From Pseudomonas sp. 21 (GTDB taxonomy: Bacteria > Pseudomonadota > Gammaproteobacteria > Pseudomonadales > Pseudomonadaceae), in NCBI RefSeq assembly GCF_000955805.1, contig NZ_JYOA01000007.1, forward strand, positions 621,832-685,831: a stretch of DNA of 64,000 bases, read 5' to 3'. Each line of letters starts with the position of its first letter. Within the stretch, counting starts at the first letter, position 1. The notes below the pieces were generated by a model. It saw only the letters and a list, made by a program, of their open reading frames with translations. It was not told the DNA's origin and ran no database searches. Below are positions 1-13,093 of the stretch, in pieces. A program made the translations under genes and the position numbers.

Positions 1-459
1 CTCATCCTGACCTGCCTGAGTGGGCCAGACCTTGTAATGGTCTTCTTCGCGCTGGTAAGGGCCAGGGTTCCGTAGCAGTGCGTCAAGCATTTGCGGTATG
101 GGGCTGTCTATTAGCTCACGCGCTGCCTGGCGAAATGCAAGCAACAGCAACTGCAACGTAGTGGAGCGCTGCTGGCCATCGATTACTTCAAAGGCAGGTA
201 CTCTTCCGAAACTGTTCGGCACGGGCGTCATCACAATGGAGCCCAGAAAGTGCTTCTGTATGGGCTTCAATGCCGCAGTGGTTCCTGTTGATGCCAGTGT
301 CTGTTGCTCCAGCACAGCGTCCGCTCGGTCTTGAATGTCAGCCCACAGTGGGCCGACCTGCTTTTCCAGCGTCCACACATAGCCCCGTTGAAAGATCGGA
401 ATCTGATACTGGTGCGGGGTGCTGAATAGACTCGTGACCGTAGCCTTGCTGGGTTGCAT
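1..459 (-). CDS. DUF262 domain protein, N-terminal part (truncated by window edge)
   Basis: Only the first 153 codons are in the window; the C-terminus lies beyond base 1. The reading begins MQPSKATVTSLFSTPHQYQI. FQRGYVW (residues 23-29) and IDGQQRST (93-100) are the hallmark motifs of the DUF262/GmrS-type ParB-like fold. In GmrSD this domain forms an NTP-using module of a modification-dependent nuclease, and DUF262 proteins are frequent in defence islands. The start ATG (457-459) lies 34 bp after the end of the upstream restriction-modification gene on the same strand, with AAGGGAA as a weak ribosome site, so the two probably form an operon. Whether a DUF1524 HNH nuclease domain (GmrD) follows cannot be seen. 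The family call is firm; the biochemical role is inferred. Confidence 0.85.
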   Translation of the reverse strand, partial: MQPSKATVTSLFSTPHQYQIPIFQRGYVWTLEKQVGPLWADIQDRADAVLEQQTLASTGTTAALKPIQKHFLGSIVMTPVPNSFGRVPAFEVIDGQQRSTTLQLLLLAFRQAARELIDSPIPQMLDALLRNPGPYQREEDHYKVWPTQAGQDE

Positions 460-493
460 TCCGAATTCCCTTTCTGATAACTCGTGTCAGTGT

Positions 494-3400
494 TTAGCCA
501 ATGTCGAGTACAGGTAGCGCATTGACGATCTTCTGGGTCTCTAAACTTACCGTTACCACGCGTTGGAACAGCTCAAGCGGGTATTTGGGGTTGCCCATAG
601 TTTCGGTGGCCCAGTCGTTGGCGTCGTTGACAATACCGCTGGCTTTATCTGTACGCACGGCCTGGCGCTCCATCACCCAGTCCAGCGCGGCCTTACCGTT
701 GACGACGTAATCCCAGGCAGCCTCGGGGATGCCCTTGAGGGTGATGCGGTGGTTGTAGATGACGGTGGTTTTGTCGCCCTTCTTGGCGAACTTCATCTTC
801 TCCACGCGGTAGTCGGCGTCGCTGAGCGTGCCCTTTGCCTCGATGGTCAGGGGGTAGGGCTCGACGGTTTCGTAGTTCAGGTGGAGATCAGCCAAGCCAC
901 GGCCCGCTTTGCTGAAGGCCCAGAAGTCTGCGACCTTCTTAACAGCCGGGATGCGCGGCAGCTCTTTGTTCAGATTGTCGGCAAAGCGCTCGCGGTAGTC
1001 GGGCGAATGGAGGATTCCGTAAACGTAATAGAACAGGTCTTCCTTACTTATCAGCTCGCCGGGGTACGCACTCTGAAAATGAGCCAGGCCAGCGGCTGTG
1101 ATGGCATCCCGGCGGCGCAATCCACCGTCAACTGGCGCGGCAAATAGGTCGTCTTTGGATGCCTGGGCGGCTTCGTCGTAGAGATATAGGGGAAAGCATT
1201 GAGTCCCACCATCTGTTTGGAACTCAACGGGCCGGTCAATTACTAGCGCCAGTTGACCTTCAAACGCTGGCCGCTGCTTGATAAGAATTGCGATGTTTCG
1301 TGCTTCTGCTGTGGGAAACAGCCTTGGGAGTTGATAGACGTACTCGTTGAAGTCCCTGTTGAAGTAGAGCCACTGCTTTGTGAAAGGGCGATATAGGCTT
1401 GGCACAATACAGTCAGCTCTGAAAGGAAACGTGCGCCCCTTTGCAAGACTTTGCTTCAGTGCTCGAGTCCAGCTGATTCGCTGCGGATTGGTGTCGATAA
1501 CAGTTTCCAACACCGCCTCACGGCCCTTTTTGTCCAACTCTGGGTTCAAAGCAGTAAAGCGCTCTAATTCATCGTTGTAGAAGGCGATCATGCTGCTCAT
1601 GTTTGCCTTAAGCTTGTTATGGCTTGCATTGTAGGCCCACGCATCACGAGCAGTCGTAACTCCCTGTGAGAAGTTTTCGAACAACTTTTCCGAATCCCCC
1701 TTCTTGTCACCCATCACAATGAATTGGCCGAAGCTATCATCGCGCTGTTTGAGCCAATCCCCGTGCTCATCTGGGGTAATCTGCTGCCACTGGTCGATAC
1801 CAGCCACGCTGGCAAAACCCGCAATCTTCTCCAGTTTCTCCTCTCGACTGAGATAGTCGCCAACGTCATGGAAGTAAATCTGGCCATGAGCCTGAGCACT
1901 GGGATTCTTGACCAATAACGAGATGGCAATGGGAGAGCGACTGCCACTGCCAAATATCTTGCCACCTTCTTTGCGCGACGTTTCACCACTGGTGCGCTGA
2001 TTGCCGCGCAAATGGAACACATAGAGGCTGGAAAACTCATCGACCAAGCACTTGCGCAAGCCATCTGCGGTATTGGCCTCCACAAAACCCGCGTTGGTGA
2101 CAAAACCGATAACCCCAGCATCGCCAATACGATCACTGGCCCAGCGAATGGCGCGGATGTAACTGTCGTATAGATTGCGTAGATTGGTTGATTCAGACCT
2201 AGCGGCATAAGTCGCCTCTATTCGGCTATCCAACGCCGGATACGGCACGTTGCCATTGTTGGCGTTGGCATCGTTTTGACCCACCGAATACGGGGGATTC
2301 CCCACAATCACCCGAATATCCAAATCCTTCTGACGCTTGCGCCGGGCACTGTTGTCCTCTAGCAGCGCATCTACCAAGTCGTCCTTCTCATACATCTGGA
2401 AGGTGTCGGTCAGGCAGATACCTTCAAACGGGGTGTACTCGTCGATCACTTCGCCGTGGTAGGCCGCTTCGATATTGATCGCGGCAATGTAGTAGGCCAG
2501 CAGCACCAGCTCATTAGCATGGATTTCATGCCTGTACTTGTGCGGCAACTCTTCCGGCTTGATCAGGCCAGACTGAATCAGGCGCGTGATAAAGGTGCCA
2601 GTGCCGGTGAACGGGTCGATGATATGAACGCCCTTGCTGCCCAGTGTCTGGCCGAACTCCTGTTGCAACAGGTGATTGACGCTATGAAGGATGAAGTCCA
2701 CAACCTCAACGGGGGTGTACACAATCCCTAAGCGCTCGGTCATCTTGGGGAAGGCGTTGCGGAAGAACTTGTCGTAAAGCTCGACAATGATCTTCTGCTT
2801 ACCCTGAGCATTGTTGATGCCGGCAGCGCGTTGCCGCACGCTAGCGTAGAACTTCTCTAAGGTGTCCGCTTCCTTGCCCAGGTGATGCTCGTGCAGCGCG
2901 TCCAGCACGCCTTGCATAGCCTTAGACATCGGGTTGTGACTGGCGAAGCTGTACTCATCGAACAGCGCATCAAACACTGGCTTGGTTACTAGATGCTGGG
3001 CGAGCATTTCGACGATCTCGCCATCGCTGATGCTGTCGTTAAGGTCGTCGCGCAGTTCGACTGCAAAAGCGTTGAAGGCTTCACGCTCGGCGATGTTGGT
3101 CGGGTTTTCGAGAATGCCGTGGATGCGGTCGATATGGGTGCGAGCGATCTTGGCAATGTCGTTCGCCCAGTCTTCCCAGTGGTGGCGGTTGCCACACTTC
3201 TCGACGATCTTGGCGTAGATGGCCTTCTCGATTTCACCCACTTCATATGTCAGCTCGGCCTGCTGCGTCATCTGGCCTTCGACATCGTAATTCGGACGCT
3301 TCTCGCCAATACCGTACTGGCCTTTACCGGCCTTGCCGTTGCTCGTACCGTTGGCTTTCCTCGTCTTCTTCTCGGCCTTGTCGGTGATGGCGATGACTTC

Positions 3401-5377
3401 CATCTTGCGCGGGTCTGATCCGATGAGATCGAGCTTATTGACCATGGCGTCAAAGCTGTCGTCATGCGAACGAAGTGCCTGGAGTACCTGCCAAACCACC
3501 TTGTATGTCTGGTTGTCGTTAAGCGCGTCGTGAGGCTCCATGCCCGCAGGAATAACTACTGGCAGCACGACATAGCCGCGCTTCTTGCCCGGTGCATTGC
3601 GCATTACCCGACCCACCGATTGCACGACGTCCACCTGGGAGTTGCGCGGGGTGAGGAAGAGGACGGCATCCAGCGCCGGCACGTCTACACCCTCAGAAAG
3701 GCAGCGCACATTACTGAGAATTCGGCAGGTGTTGGCTGGGGGCTCTTCCTTAAGCCAGTTAAGCTTGGCTTCTTTCTGGCTGGCATTCATGCCGCCATCG
3801 ACGTGTTCGGCTTCGCAGATAATGCGCGAGGCCTCTTCGATTTCTACGGACTCCTGATAAGCCTCCACCACCGACTTGAACATGCTGGCAATGTTGATGG
3901 AGCTGACTTTGTGCTTGGTTCCCTTGTAGTTCGGCGAGATCACCTGGCAGAAGGCGACGGCACGCTTCATGGGCTGATCATCGCCCACCAGTTGCTCGGC
4001 CAGCCCCTGCTTGGCTAGCGCCTTCCAGCAGCCGACGATCTTGGCAGCGTCGTCCACCTTAAGTTGGTTGTTTTCGTCCTTCAGCAAGTCTTGGAGGCGG
4101 CGACTGATGGCGCTCTCTTCGACGGTGAGTACCAACACCTTGTAATCGGTAAGCAGGCCCCGCTGGACGGCCTCGGAGAAATTGATGACGAAAAGTTCTT
4201 TGCCGTACAGCGCCACATCATCCATCGAACAGAGGGTGACTTCGCCGGACTCGGCCTTAACCTTGGCGCTGTCACCGTAGATACGCGGTGTGGCGGTCAT
4301 GTACAGGCGCTTGATAGCACGAATGTAATCGGAGTCATGAACGCGCACGAAGGCACTTTCGTCGTCGTCGTCAAAGGTGGCGCCGGTGGTGCGGTGGGCT
4401 TCGTCACAGATGATCAGATCAAAAGCTGGCAGGCCATGTTCGTGCTGGGCGCGGCTGATCACATCGATGGAATGGTAAGTGGAGAACACCACACTCATGT
4501 GCTCGGCATCGTGGCGCTTGAGCATTTCCGCTGCAAGGCGATCTGCCTTGGTCGTGGCCGGGTAACGCAGTTCGTGTGCAAAGACCTGGGGGGTGTCCTC
4601 ATCGGCCTTGCGCTTCTTACCTACGTCGCTGTCGGAGCATACGGCAAAGTTGTGGAGCGGGGTTTCACTTTCCTGCGTCCATTCGGTGAGGGTCTGCGAA
4701 AGCAGCGACAAGCTGGGCACCAGGAACAACACACGCTTGCCCTTGCCAGCCTGCTGCTCGGCAATCTTCAGGCTGGTGAAGGTCTTGCCGGTGCCGCAGG
4801 CCATGATTAGCTTGCCGCGCTCGGCGTCTTTGAGGCCAGCTGCAACAGCATTCAGCGCGGTTTTCTGGTGATCTCGCAGCTGCTTACGGGCCTTGAAAGC
4901 AACGGCCTGATTGGGCTGGTATTTAGCCCAGTCGATCTGGCTTTCTTCCAGGGCTTGCAGGTCGATCTTGTTGATCGAAAGCTGCTGGCCCTGCAAAGCG
5001 TCTTCGGCGTGTTCGCTCCAGTTGTTGGTGGTGGCAACGATGATGCGATGCGAGAACGGCGCCTTGCCCGAGGCGGTGAAGAAGCTATCGATGTCCTTTT
5101 TCTGTACGCGGTAGTCCTCTGCGTAGAGCTTGCACTGGATGGCGTGGAACTCGCCTGTGCCTTGGGTGCGAGCCACCAAGTCGATTCCGGTATCGCGACC
5201 GTCTAACACGTGCTCCTTGGCCCAATCGGCGTACATCCATACCTTATCGTACAGGTCGCGGTAGGTGGCTTCGTTACGCAGGTAAGCGCAGATCAGCTCT
5301 TCAAAGTAAGTGCCTTTTTCACGCTCCGAAACTGAAGCGGCGCGATATATATCGAGCAAGGAGGAGAGGGCGGACAT
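494..5377 (-). CDS. Type ISP single-polypeptide restriction-modification enzyme
   Basis: The protein has 1627 residues and the domain order of the LlaGI/LlaBIII Type ISP enzymes. An Mrr-like PD-(D/E)xK nuclease comes first (GIDLVAR 64-70, then QCK 81-83, the Q-x-K variant). A superfamily 2 translocase follows (Walker A ACGTGKT near 193-199, DEAH 325-328, MTATP near 358). An amino-methyltransferase has motif I DPFTGTG near 919 and motif IV NPPY near 1027, and a roughly 500-residue C-terminal part would be the target-recognition domain. Such enzymes methylate one strand of an asymmetric site and translocate on unmodified DNA until two collide and cut. An in-frame start 21 codons upstream exists, but AAGGAGT immediately precedes ATG 5375-5377, so I chose that one. 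Base composition is less GC-rich than the core genes, suggesting transfer. All catalytic motifs look intact. Target specificity cannot be read. Confidence 0.9.
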   Translation of the reverse strand: MSALSSLLDIYRAASVSEREKGTYFEELICAYLRNEATYRDLYDKVWMYADWAKEHVLDGRDTGIDLVARTQGTGEFHAIQCKLYAEDYRVQKKDIDSFFTASGKAPFSHRIIVATTNNWSEHAEDALQGQQLSINKIDLQALEESQIDWAKYQPNQAVAFKARKQLRDHQKTALNAVAAGLKDAERGKLIMACGTGKTFTSLKIAEQQAGKGKRVLFLVPSLSLLSQTLTEWTQESETPLHNFAVCSDSDVGKKRKADEDTPQVFAHELRYPATTKADRLAAEMLKRHDAEHMSVVFSTYHSIDVISRAQHEHGLPAFDLIICDEAHRTTGATFDDDDESAFVRVHDSDYIRAIKRLYMTATPRIYGDSAKVKAESGEVTLCSMDDVALYGKELFVINFSEAVQRGLLTDYKVLVLTVEESAISRRLQDLLKDENNQLKVDDAAKIVGCWKALAKQGLAEQLVGDDQPMKRAVAFCQVISPNYKGTKHKVSSINIASMFKSVVEAYQESVEIEEASRIICEAEHVDGGMNASQKEAKLNWLKEEPPANTCRILSNVRCLSEGVDVPALDAVLFLTPRNSQVDVVQSVGRVMRNAPGKKRGYVVLPVVIPAGMEPHDALNDNQTYKVVWQVLQALRSHDDSFDAMVNKLDLIGSDPRKMEVIAITDKAEKKTRKANGTSNGKAGKGQYGIGEKRPNYDVEGQMTQQAELTYEVGEIEKAIYAKIVEKCGNRHHWEDWANDIAKIARTHIDRIHGILENPTNIAEREAFNAFAVELRDDLNDSISDGEIVEMLAQHLVTKPVFDALFDEYSFASHNPMSKAMQGVLDALHEHHLGKEADTLEKFYASVRQRAAGINNAQGKQKIIVELYDKFFRNAFPKMTERLGIVYTPVEVVDFILHSVNHLLQQEFGQTLGSKGVHIIDPFTGTGTFITRLIQSGLIKPEELPHKYRHEIHANELVLLAYYIAAINIEAAYHGEVIDEYTPFEGICLTDTFQMYEKDDLVDALLEDNSARRKRQKDLDIRVIVGNPPYSVGQNDANANNGNVPYPALDSRIEATYAARSESTNLRNLYDSYIRAIRWASDRIGDAGVIGFVTNAGFVEANTADGLRKCLVDEFSSLYVFHLRGNQRTSGETSRKEGGKIFGSGSRSPIAISLLVKNPSAQAHGQIYFHDVGDYLSREEKLEKIAGFASVAGIDQWQQITPDEHGDWLKQRDDSFGQFIVMGDKKGDSEKLFENFSQGVTTARDAWAYNASHNKLKANMSSMIAFYNDELERFTALNPELDKKGREAVLETVIDTNPQRISWTRALKQSLAKGRTFPFRADCIVPSLYRPFTKQWLYFNRDFNEYVYQLPRLFPTAEARNIAILIKQRPAFEGQLALVIDRPVEFQTDGGTQCFPLYLYDEAAQASKDDLFAAPVDGGLRRRDAITAAGLAHFQSAYPGELISKEDLFYYVYGILHSPDYRERFADNLNKELPRIPAVKKVADFWAFSKAGRGLADLHLNYETVEPYPLTIEAKGTLSDADYRVEKMKFAKKGDKTTVIYNHRITLKGIPEAAWDYVVNGKAALDWVMERQAVRTDKASGIVNDANDWATETMGNPKYPLELFQRVVTVSLETQKIVNALPVLDIG

Positions 5378-5467
5378 AAAGAACTCCTTTTGATTACTGC
5401 TAGCGCATATCTCGGGCGCTAAATTCTTCCAGTCTATCAATAGGCGTCTTTCTGAGCAGCCAAAAGA

Positions 5468-5500
5468 AAACCCCAGGAGATACGAGATCTACTGGGGTTT
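5468..5500 (-). terminator. Rho-independent-like hairpin near the island edge
   Basis: AAACCCCAG (5468-5476) pairs perfectly with CTGGGGTTT (5492-5500) around a 15-nt loop, and on the minus strand the stem runs into a T-rich stretch. It lies inside the proposed mobile element, between its terminal repeats and the restriction gene. It would stop gyrB read-through from entering the cargo operon. Confidence 0.6.
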
Positions 5501-5509
5501 GTCTGTAGC

Positions 5510-5571
5510 CATTAACTTTGGTCGAACCACTTAACTTTGACCGAATGGGCAAATAACTTTGCCCACCTACA
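5510..5571 (-). mobile_element. Putative Tn7-like transposon terminus abutting gyrB
   Basis: Read on the minus strand from base 5571 the sequence starts TGTAGGTGGGCAAAG. The 8-mer CAAAGTTA occurs three times in the same orientation (5554-5561, 5532-5539, 5513-5520), spaced 22 and 19 bp. A 5'-TGT end followed by tandem ~20-bp motifs is the architecture of TnsB-binding transposon ends. The terminus sits 3 bp after the gyrB stop codon, and GACGT (5572-5576) is a candidate 5-bp target duplication. The opposite end and any transposase lie outside the window, so this is an inference from structure and context. Confidence 0.6.
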
Positions 5572-5574
5572 ACG

Positions 5575-9098
<3,524 letters not shown>

Positions 9099-9107
9099 CG
9101 ATACGCG

Positions 9108-10214
9108 TCAGAGGCGCATCGGCATGACGACGTAGGCAGAATCGTCGTTGTCCGCTTCCTGCAGCAGCGCACTGCTGTTGGAGTCAGAGAGGATCATGCG
9201 TACCTGCTCGGTACCCATCACGCCCAGGACGTCCAGCAGATAGCTGACGTTGAAGCCGATTTCCAGGCTGCCGCCGTTGTAGTCGACCTGCACTTCTTCT
9301 TCCGCCTCTTCCTGTTCCGGGTTGTTCGCCTGGATTTTCAGGAGGCCGTTGGAGAGTTGCAGACGGATACCGCGGTACTTTTCGTTGGACAGGATCGCGG
9401 TGCGGCTGAAGGCTTCGCGCAGCACCTGGCGATCACCCAGCACCAGCTTGTCACCGCCCTTGGGCAGCACGCGCTCGTAATCCGGGAACTTGCCGTCCAC
9501 CAGCTTGGAGGTGAAGGTGAACTCGCCAGTGGTCGCACGGATGTGGTGCTGCCCAAGGACGATGGACACTTCGCCGTCCTGCTCGGTGAGCAGGCGAGCC
9601 AGTTCAAGGATGCCTTTGCGCGGCACGATCACCTGGTGGCGATCCTGTGCTTCCGGCACACCGTTGCTCAGCGAGCACATGGCCAGGCGGTGGCCGTCGG
9701 TGGCCACGGCACGCAGGGTACCGCCGCCCACTTCCAGCAGCATGCCGTTCAGGTAGTAACGAACATCCTGCTGCGCCATGGCAAAGCTGGTGCGATCGAT
9801 CAGGCGACGCAGCTTGCTCTGGACCAGGCTGAAGGTCAGCGAGCCCGGGCCTTCTTCCACCGTGGGGAAATCATTGGCGGGCAGTGTGGAGAGGGTGAAG
9901 CGGCTACGGCCGGCTTTCACCAGGAGCTTCTGCTCGTCGACGCGGATATCGATAACGGCATCGCTGGGCAGGCTCTTGCAGATGTCCATCAGCTTGCGCG
10001 CCGGCACGGTGATTTCGCCCGGCTCAGCGGCGTCTTCCAGCGTGACACGGCCAACCAGTTCGACTTCGAGGTCGGTACCGGTAAGCGACAGTTGCTGACC
10101 TTCGACGACCAGCAGGACGTTGGAAAGAACCGGCAGCGTCTGGCGGCGCTCGACGACGCCAGCGACCAGCTGCAGGGGTTTCAACAGAGCTTCGCGTTGA
10201 ATAGTGAAATGCAT
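9108..10214 (-). CDS. dnaN: DNA polymerase III sliding clamp (beta subunit)
   Basis: DnaN is the ring-shaped processivity clamp of DNA polymerase III, a homodimer of three-domain monomers. The 368 residues begin MHFTIQREALLKPLQLVAGV and end AYVVMPMRL, the conserved C-terminal MPMRL strand near the peptide-binding pocket. The central TDLEVEL and TDGHRLA motifs are typical. The gene sits 29 bp after dnaA on the same strand and 9 bp before recF, which indicates a dnaA-dnaN-recF-gyrB operon reading away from oriC. Confidence 0.98.
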   Translation of the reverse strand: MHFTIQREALLKPLQLVAGVVERRQTLPVLSNVLLVVEGQQLSLTGTDLEVELVGRVTLEDAAEPGEITVPARKLMDICKSLPSDAVIDIRVDEQKLLVKAGRSRFTLSTLPANDFPTVEEGPGSLTFSLVQSKLRRLIDRTSFAMAQQDVRYYLNGMLLEVGGGTLRAVATDGHRLAMCSLSNGVPEAQDRHQVIVPRKGILELARLLTEQDGEVSIVLGQHHIRATTGEFTFTSKLVDGKFPDYERVLPKGGDKLVLGDRQVLREAFSRTAILSNEKYRGIRLQLSNGLLKIQANNPEQEEAEEEVQVDYNGGSLEIGFNVSYLLDVLGVMGTEQVRMILSDSNSSALLQEADNDDSAYVVMPMRL

Positions 10215-10243
10215 GGTCTAGTCCCTTGCCTCGTGAGGCTGCG

Positions 10244-11773
10244 TCAGGTGGTCAGAGTACGCAGCAGGTTCTTGTAGTCCTCGCGGATATCCGCGTCGGA
10301 TTCCTTGAGTTGAGCGATCTTACGACAGGCGTGCAGCACCGTGGTGTGATCCCGACCGCCGAAGGCCACGCCGATCTCCGGCAGGCTGTGGTTGGTCAGT
10401 TCCTTGGACAGTGCCATGGCAACCTGGCGCGGACGCGCCACCGAGCGCGAACGGCGCTTGGACAGCAGGTCGGCGATCTTGATCTTGTAATACTCGGCGA
10501 CGGTGCGCTGGATGTTGTCGATGCTGACCAGCTTGTCCTGCAGGGCCAGCAGGTCCTTCAGCGACTCGCGGATCAGCTCGATGGTGATCGGCCGGCCCAT
10601 GAAGTGGGAATGGGCAATCACGCGCTTGAGCGCACCTTCCAGCTCGCGCACGTTGGAACGGATGCGCTGGGCGATGAAGAACGCGGCATCGTGCGGCAGT
10701 TCGACCTTGGCCTGCTCGGCCTTCTTCATCAGGATCGCCACACGGGTTTCCAGCTCGGGAGGCTCCACGGCCACCGTCAGGCCCCAGCCGAAGCGAGACT
10801 TCAGACGCTCTTCCAGGCCTTCGATTTCCTTCGGGTAGCGGTCGCTGGTCAGGATGACCTGCTGGCCGCCTTCGAGCAGGGCGTTGAAGGTGTGGAAGAA
10901 CTCTTCCTGGGAACGCTCCTTGCGGGCGAAGAACTGGATGTCGTCGATCAGCAGCGCATCCACCGAACGGTAGAAGCGCTTGAACTCGTTGATGGCGTTC
11001 AGCTGCAACGCTTTCACCATGTCCGCGACGAAACGCTCCGAATGCAGGTACACGACCTTCGCATTGGGGTTCTTCTTCAGCAGGTGGTTACCCACAGCAT
11101 GCATCAGGTGGGTCTTGCCCAGGCCGACGCCACCATAAAGGAAGAGCGGGTTGTAGCCGTGCTTGAGGTTGTCCGCCACCTGCCAGGCAGCCGCGCGGGC
11201 CAACTGGTTGGATTTACCTTCGACGAAGTTCTCGAAGGTGAAGGTGCGGTTGAGATAGCTGGTGTGCTTGAGCGCACCTTCTACCTGCACGTTGCGTTCG
11301 GTACGCACAGCCGCGGCCGGCATGGCGGCAGCCATCGGATCGATCCCCGGGCTGGACTCGTCGAGATCGACGATGGTCTGCACCGGCGCGGCCTGGACTG
11401 GCTGCGGCTCGGGTAGGGAGAGCGCCACCGGCGCAGGGGCAACCACTGGCGCAGGCGCAGCGGCAACGGGAGCCGGCTGAACATTTACCTGCGGCGTCGG
11501 AACCAGGGCAGGGCGCGGAGTACGGCTACGGCGGCTGCCAATCAGCAGCGAAATAGCCGGAATCTGGCCATTGCCACGCTCGCTCAACAATTCGAGCAGG
11601 CGCCCCATGTACTTCTCGTTGACCCAGTCGAGTACGAAGCGGTTGGGTGCGTAGACGCGCAGCTCCTCACCCTCGGCCTCGACCTGCAGAGGTCGGATCC
11701 AGGTGTTGAATTGCTGGGACGGCAGCTCGTCGCGTAGAAGCTCCACGCACTGCTGCCAAAGTTCCACGGACAC
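10244..11773 (-). CDS. dnaA: Chromosomal replication initiator DnaA
   Basis: DnaA is the AAA+ initiator that binds 9-mer boxes and melts oriC. The 509-residue protein has an N-terminal helicase-interaction domain ([17 protein letters not shown]) and a long Pro/Ala/Val-rich linker (about 90-170). The AAA+ core has Walker [10 protein letters not shown] near residue 214 and Walker B LLIDDIQF. The C-terminal box-binding helix-turn-helix contains [16 protein letters not shown]. The start is GTG (11771-11773). The linker is long, as is usual for Pseudomonas. The promoter lies in the adjoining origin region, so autoregulation by the DnaA boxes there is likely. Confidence 0.98.
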   Translation of the reverse strand: MSVELWQQCVELLRDELPSQQFNTWIRPLQVEAEGEELRVYAPNRFVLDWVNEKYMGRLLELLSERGNGQIPAISLLIGSRRSRTPRPALVPTPQVNVQPAPVAAAPAPVVAPAPVALSLPEPQPVQAAPVQTIVDLDESSPGIDPMAAAMPAAAVRTERNVQVEGALKHTSYLNRTFTFENFVEGKSNQLARAAAWQVADNLKHGYNPLFLYGGVGLGKTHLMHAVGNHLLKKNPNAKVVYLHSERFVADMVKALQLNAINEFKRFYRSVDALLIDDIQFFARKERSQEEFFHTFNALLEGGQQVILTSDRYPKEIEGLEERLKSRFGWGLTVAVEPPELETRVAILMKKAEQAKVELPHDAAFFIAQRIRSNVRELEGALKRVIAHSHFMGRPITIELIRESLKDLLALQDKLVSIDNIQRTVAEYYKIKIADLLSKRRSRSVARPRQVAMALSKELTNHSLPEIGVAFGGRDHTTVLHACRKIAQLKESDADIREDYKNLLRTLTT

Positions 11774-12293
11774 GGATATCCCCCAAAAGAAGTCGCAAAG
11801 CGAAACAGGTCGCCATTGTATCCCCGCCGGACCAACTTATCCACAGTTAAGCGCGCCGGGATGCAAGCAAAATCAAGGTGTTAATGATTTTACCGGCGGT
11901 CGGGTAATAACGCCTTGAACCTTGTGGATAACAGCTTGATGGGGCAGGGGAAGACCCTGGTGATCGTTCTGTGGAAAAAATCCCTGTGGAAAAATCCGCT
12001 TTCCATACCCAGCTTTCCAACCGCCCCTGCACAGGCGGCCCACGACTTCCCGACAGGGTTATCATTTCCCTCAGGCCGCTTATTCAAGGGGCCCTGGCGA
12101 CTTATGCACAGGCAAAGGCCTGCATAAACATAATCATCGCTTCAATCTTTAAAAAAGAGATTTCCTTCCTTTCTATAGATTTTGTATCCGGGTCTGGTTG
12201 GAAATTGACCTGACCGTGCGATTTCACTAGAATCGCCGGTCTCTTTAAACGGGGTCACTGCGACCTCATGTCGTCAAACCCAGGTACCGAATC
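11774..12293. other. oriC: Chromosomal origin oriC (dnaA-rpmH spacer)
   Basis: This 520-bp gene-free spacer separates divergent dnaA and rpmH. Perfect DnaA boxes are at 11837-11845 (TTATCCACA) and 11923-11931 (TGTGGATAA). Near matches TGTGGAAAA lie at 11970-11978 and 11985-11993, and TTATGCACA at 12102-12110. An AT-rich block (about 12120-12190, with a run of six A after CTTT) is a plausible unwinding element. The location is the known origin position in Pseudomonas. Confidence 0.9.
12205..12233 (+). promoter_or_regulatory. Sigma-70 promoter of rpmH
   Basis: TTGACC (12205-12210) and TAGAAT (12228-12233) are separated by exactly 17 bp. They lie about 60 bp before the rpmH start, a strong housekeeping promoter for the rpmH-rnpA-yidD-yidC operon. 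Confidence 0.75.
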
Positions 12294-12428
12294 ATGAAAC
12301 GTACTTTCCAACCCAGCACCCTCAAGCGCGCTCGCGTGCACGGCTTCCGCGCTCGCATGGCCACCAAGAACGGTCGTCAGGTTCTGTCGCGTCGTCGCGC
12401 CAAGGGCCGTAAGCGTCTGACCGTCTGA
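12294..12428 (+). CDS. rpmH: 50S ribosomal protein L34
   Basis: This 44-residue, highly basic protein begins [20 protein letters not shown] and ends KGRKRLTV, the canonical L34 sequence. L34 is a structural protein of the large ribosomal subunit bound to 23S rRNA. It is the first gene of the rightward operon from oriC, 14 bp before rnpA, as in most bacteria. Confidence 0.97.
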
Positions 12429-12442
12429 TTTGTCTGACACAG

Positions 12443-12850
12443 GTGGTGAGTCGAGATTTCAGCCGGGATAAACGTCTTCTGACAGCCCGGCAATTCACAG
12501 CAGTCTTCGACTCCCCCACCTCCAAGGTTCCCGGCAAGCACATCCTGCTGCTGGCGCGCGAAAACGGTCTCGATCACCCCCGCCTGGGCCTGGTGATCGG
12601 CAAGAAGAACGTCAAGCTCGCCGTCGAGCGCAACCGCCTCAAACGCCTTCTCCGTGAATCCTTCCGCCATCACCAGCAGAAGCTGGCCGGCCTGGATATC
12701 GTGGTGATCGCTCGCAAAGGCCTAGGCGATCTGGAGAATGAAGAGCTGCACCAGCAGTTCGGCAAGCTCTGGAAGCGCCTGTTGCGCAACCGGCCCAGCC
12801 CGGAACCTTCGACAGATTCTCCGGGAGTGGCCGACAGTTCCCATGCGTAG
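12443..12850 (+). CDS. rnpA: Ribonuclease P protein component
   Basis: RnpA is the basic protein subunit that helps the RNase P ribozyme process the 5' ends of tRNA precursors. It is 135 residues with the conserved [13 protein letters not shown] helix and a typical [12 protein letters not shown] strand region. The start is GTG (12443-12445); a second GTG follows directly. Its last 8 bases overlap yidD, indicating translational coupling. Confidence 0.96.
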   Translation: MVSRDFSRDKRLLTARQFTAVFDSPTSKVPGKHILLLARENGLDHPRLGLVIGKKNVKLAVERNRLKRLLRESFRHHQQKLAGLDIVVIARKGLGDLENEELHQQFGKLWKRLLRNRPSPEPSTDSPGVADSSHA

Positions 12851-13091
12851 ACTGGCGCTGTTACTGATCCAGTTTTACCGCTACGCCATCAGTCCCATGA
12901 TGGGCAGGCACTGTCGTTTCTACCCCAGCTGTTCCTGCTACGCGCAAGAAGCCATTGAAACCCATGGTTTCCTGCGTGGTGGCTGGCTGGCCGCTCGTCG
13001 CCTAGGCCGCTGCCACCCCTGGCATCCCGGTGGCTACGATCCGGTACCGCCAGATCCTTCCAAGCCCGCCCCTTCCTCGACGGCCGAGTAA
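12843..13091 (+). CDS. yidD: Membrane protein insertion efficiency factor YidD
   Basis: This small 82-residue protein has the family core [20 protein letters not shown] and [12 protein letters not shown]. YidD sits at the inner face of the membrane and helps YidC-dependent insertion. The ATG (12843-12845) lies inside the rnpA tail, and yidC begins 2 bp after its stop, so the three genes are tightly coupled. Confidence 0.95.
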   Translation: MRRLALLLIQFYRYAISPMMGRHCRFYPSCSCYAQEAIETHGFLRGGWLAARRLGRCHPWHPGGYDPVPPDPSKPAPSSTAE

Positions 13092-13093
13092 CC

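Noticed and set aside
5377..5440. Upstream start for the Type ISP enzyme adding 21 residues
   Set aside because: The in-frame upstream ATG lacks a ribosome site, whereas AAGGAGT precedes the ATG at 5375-5377.
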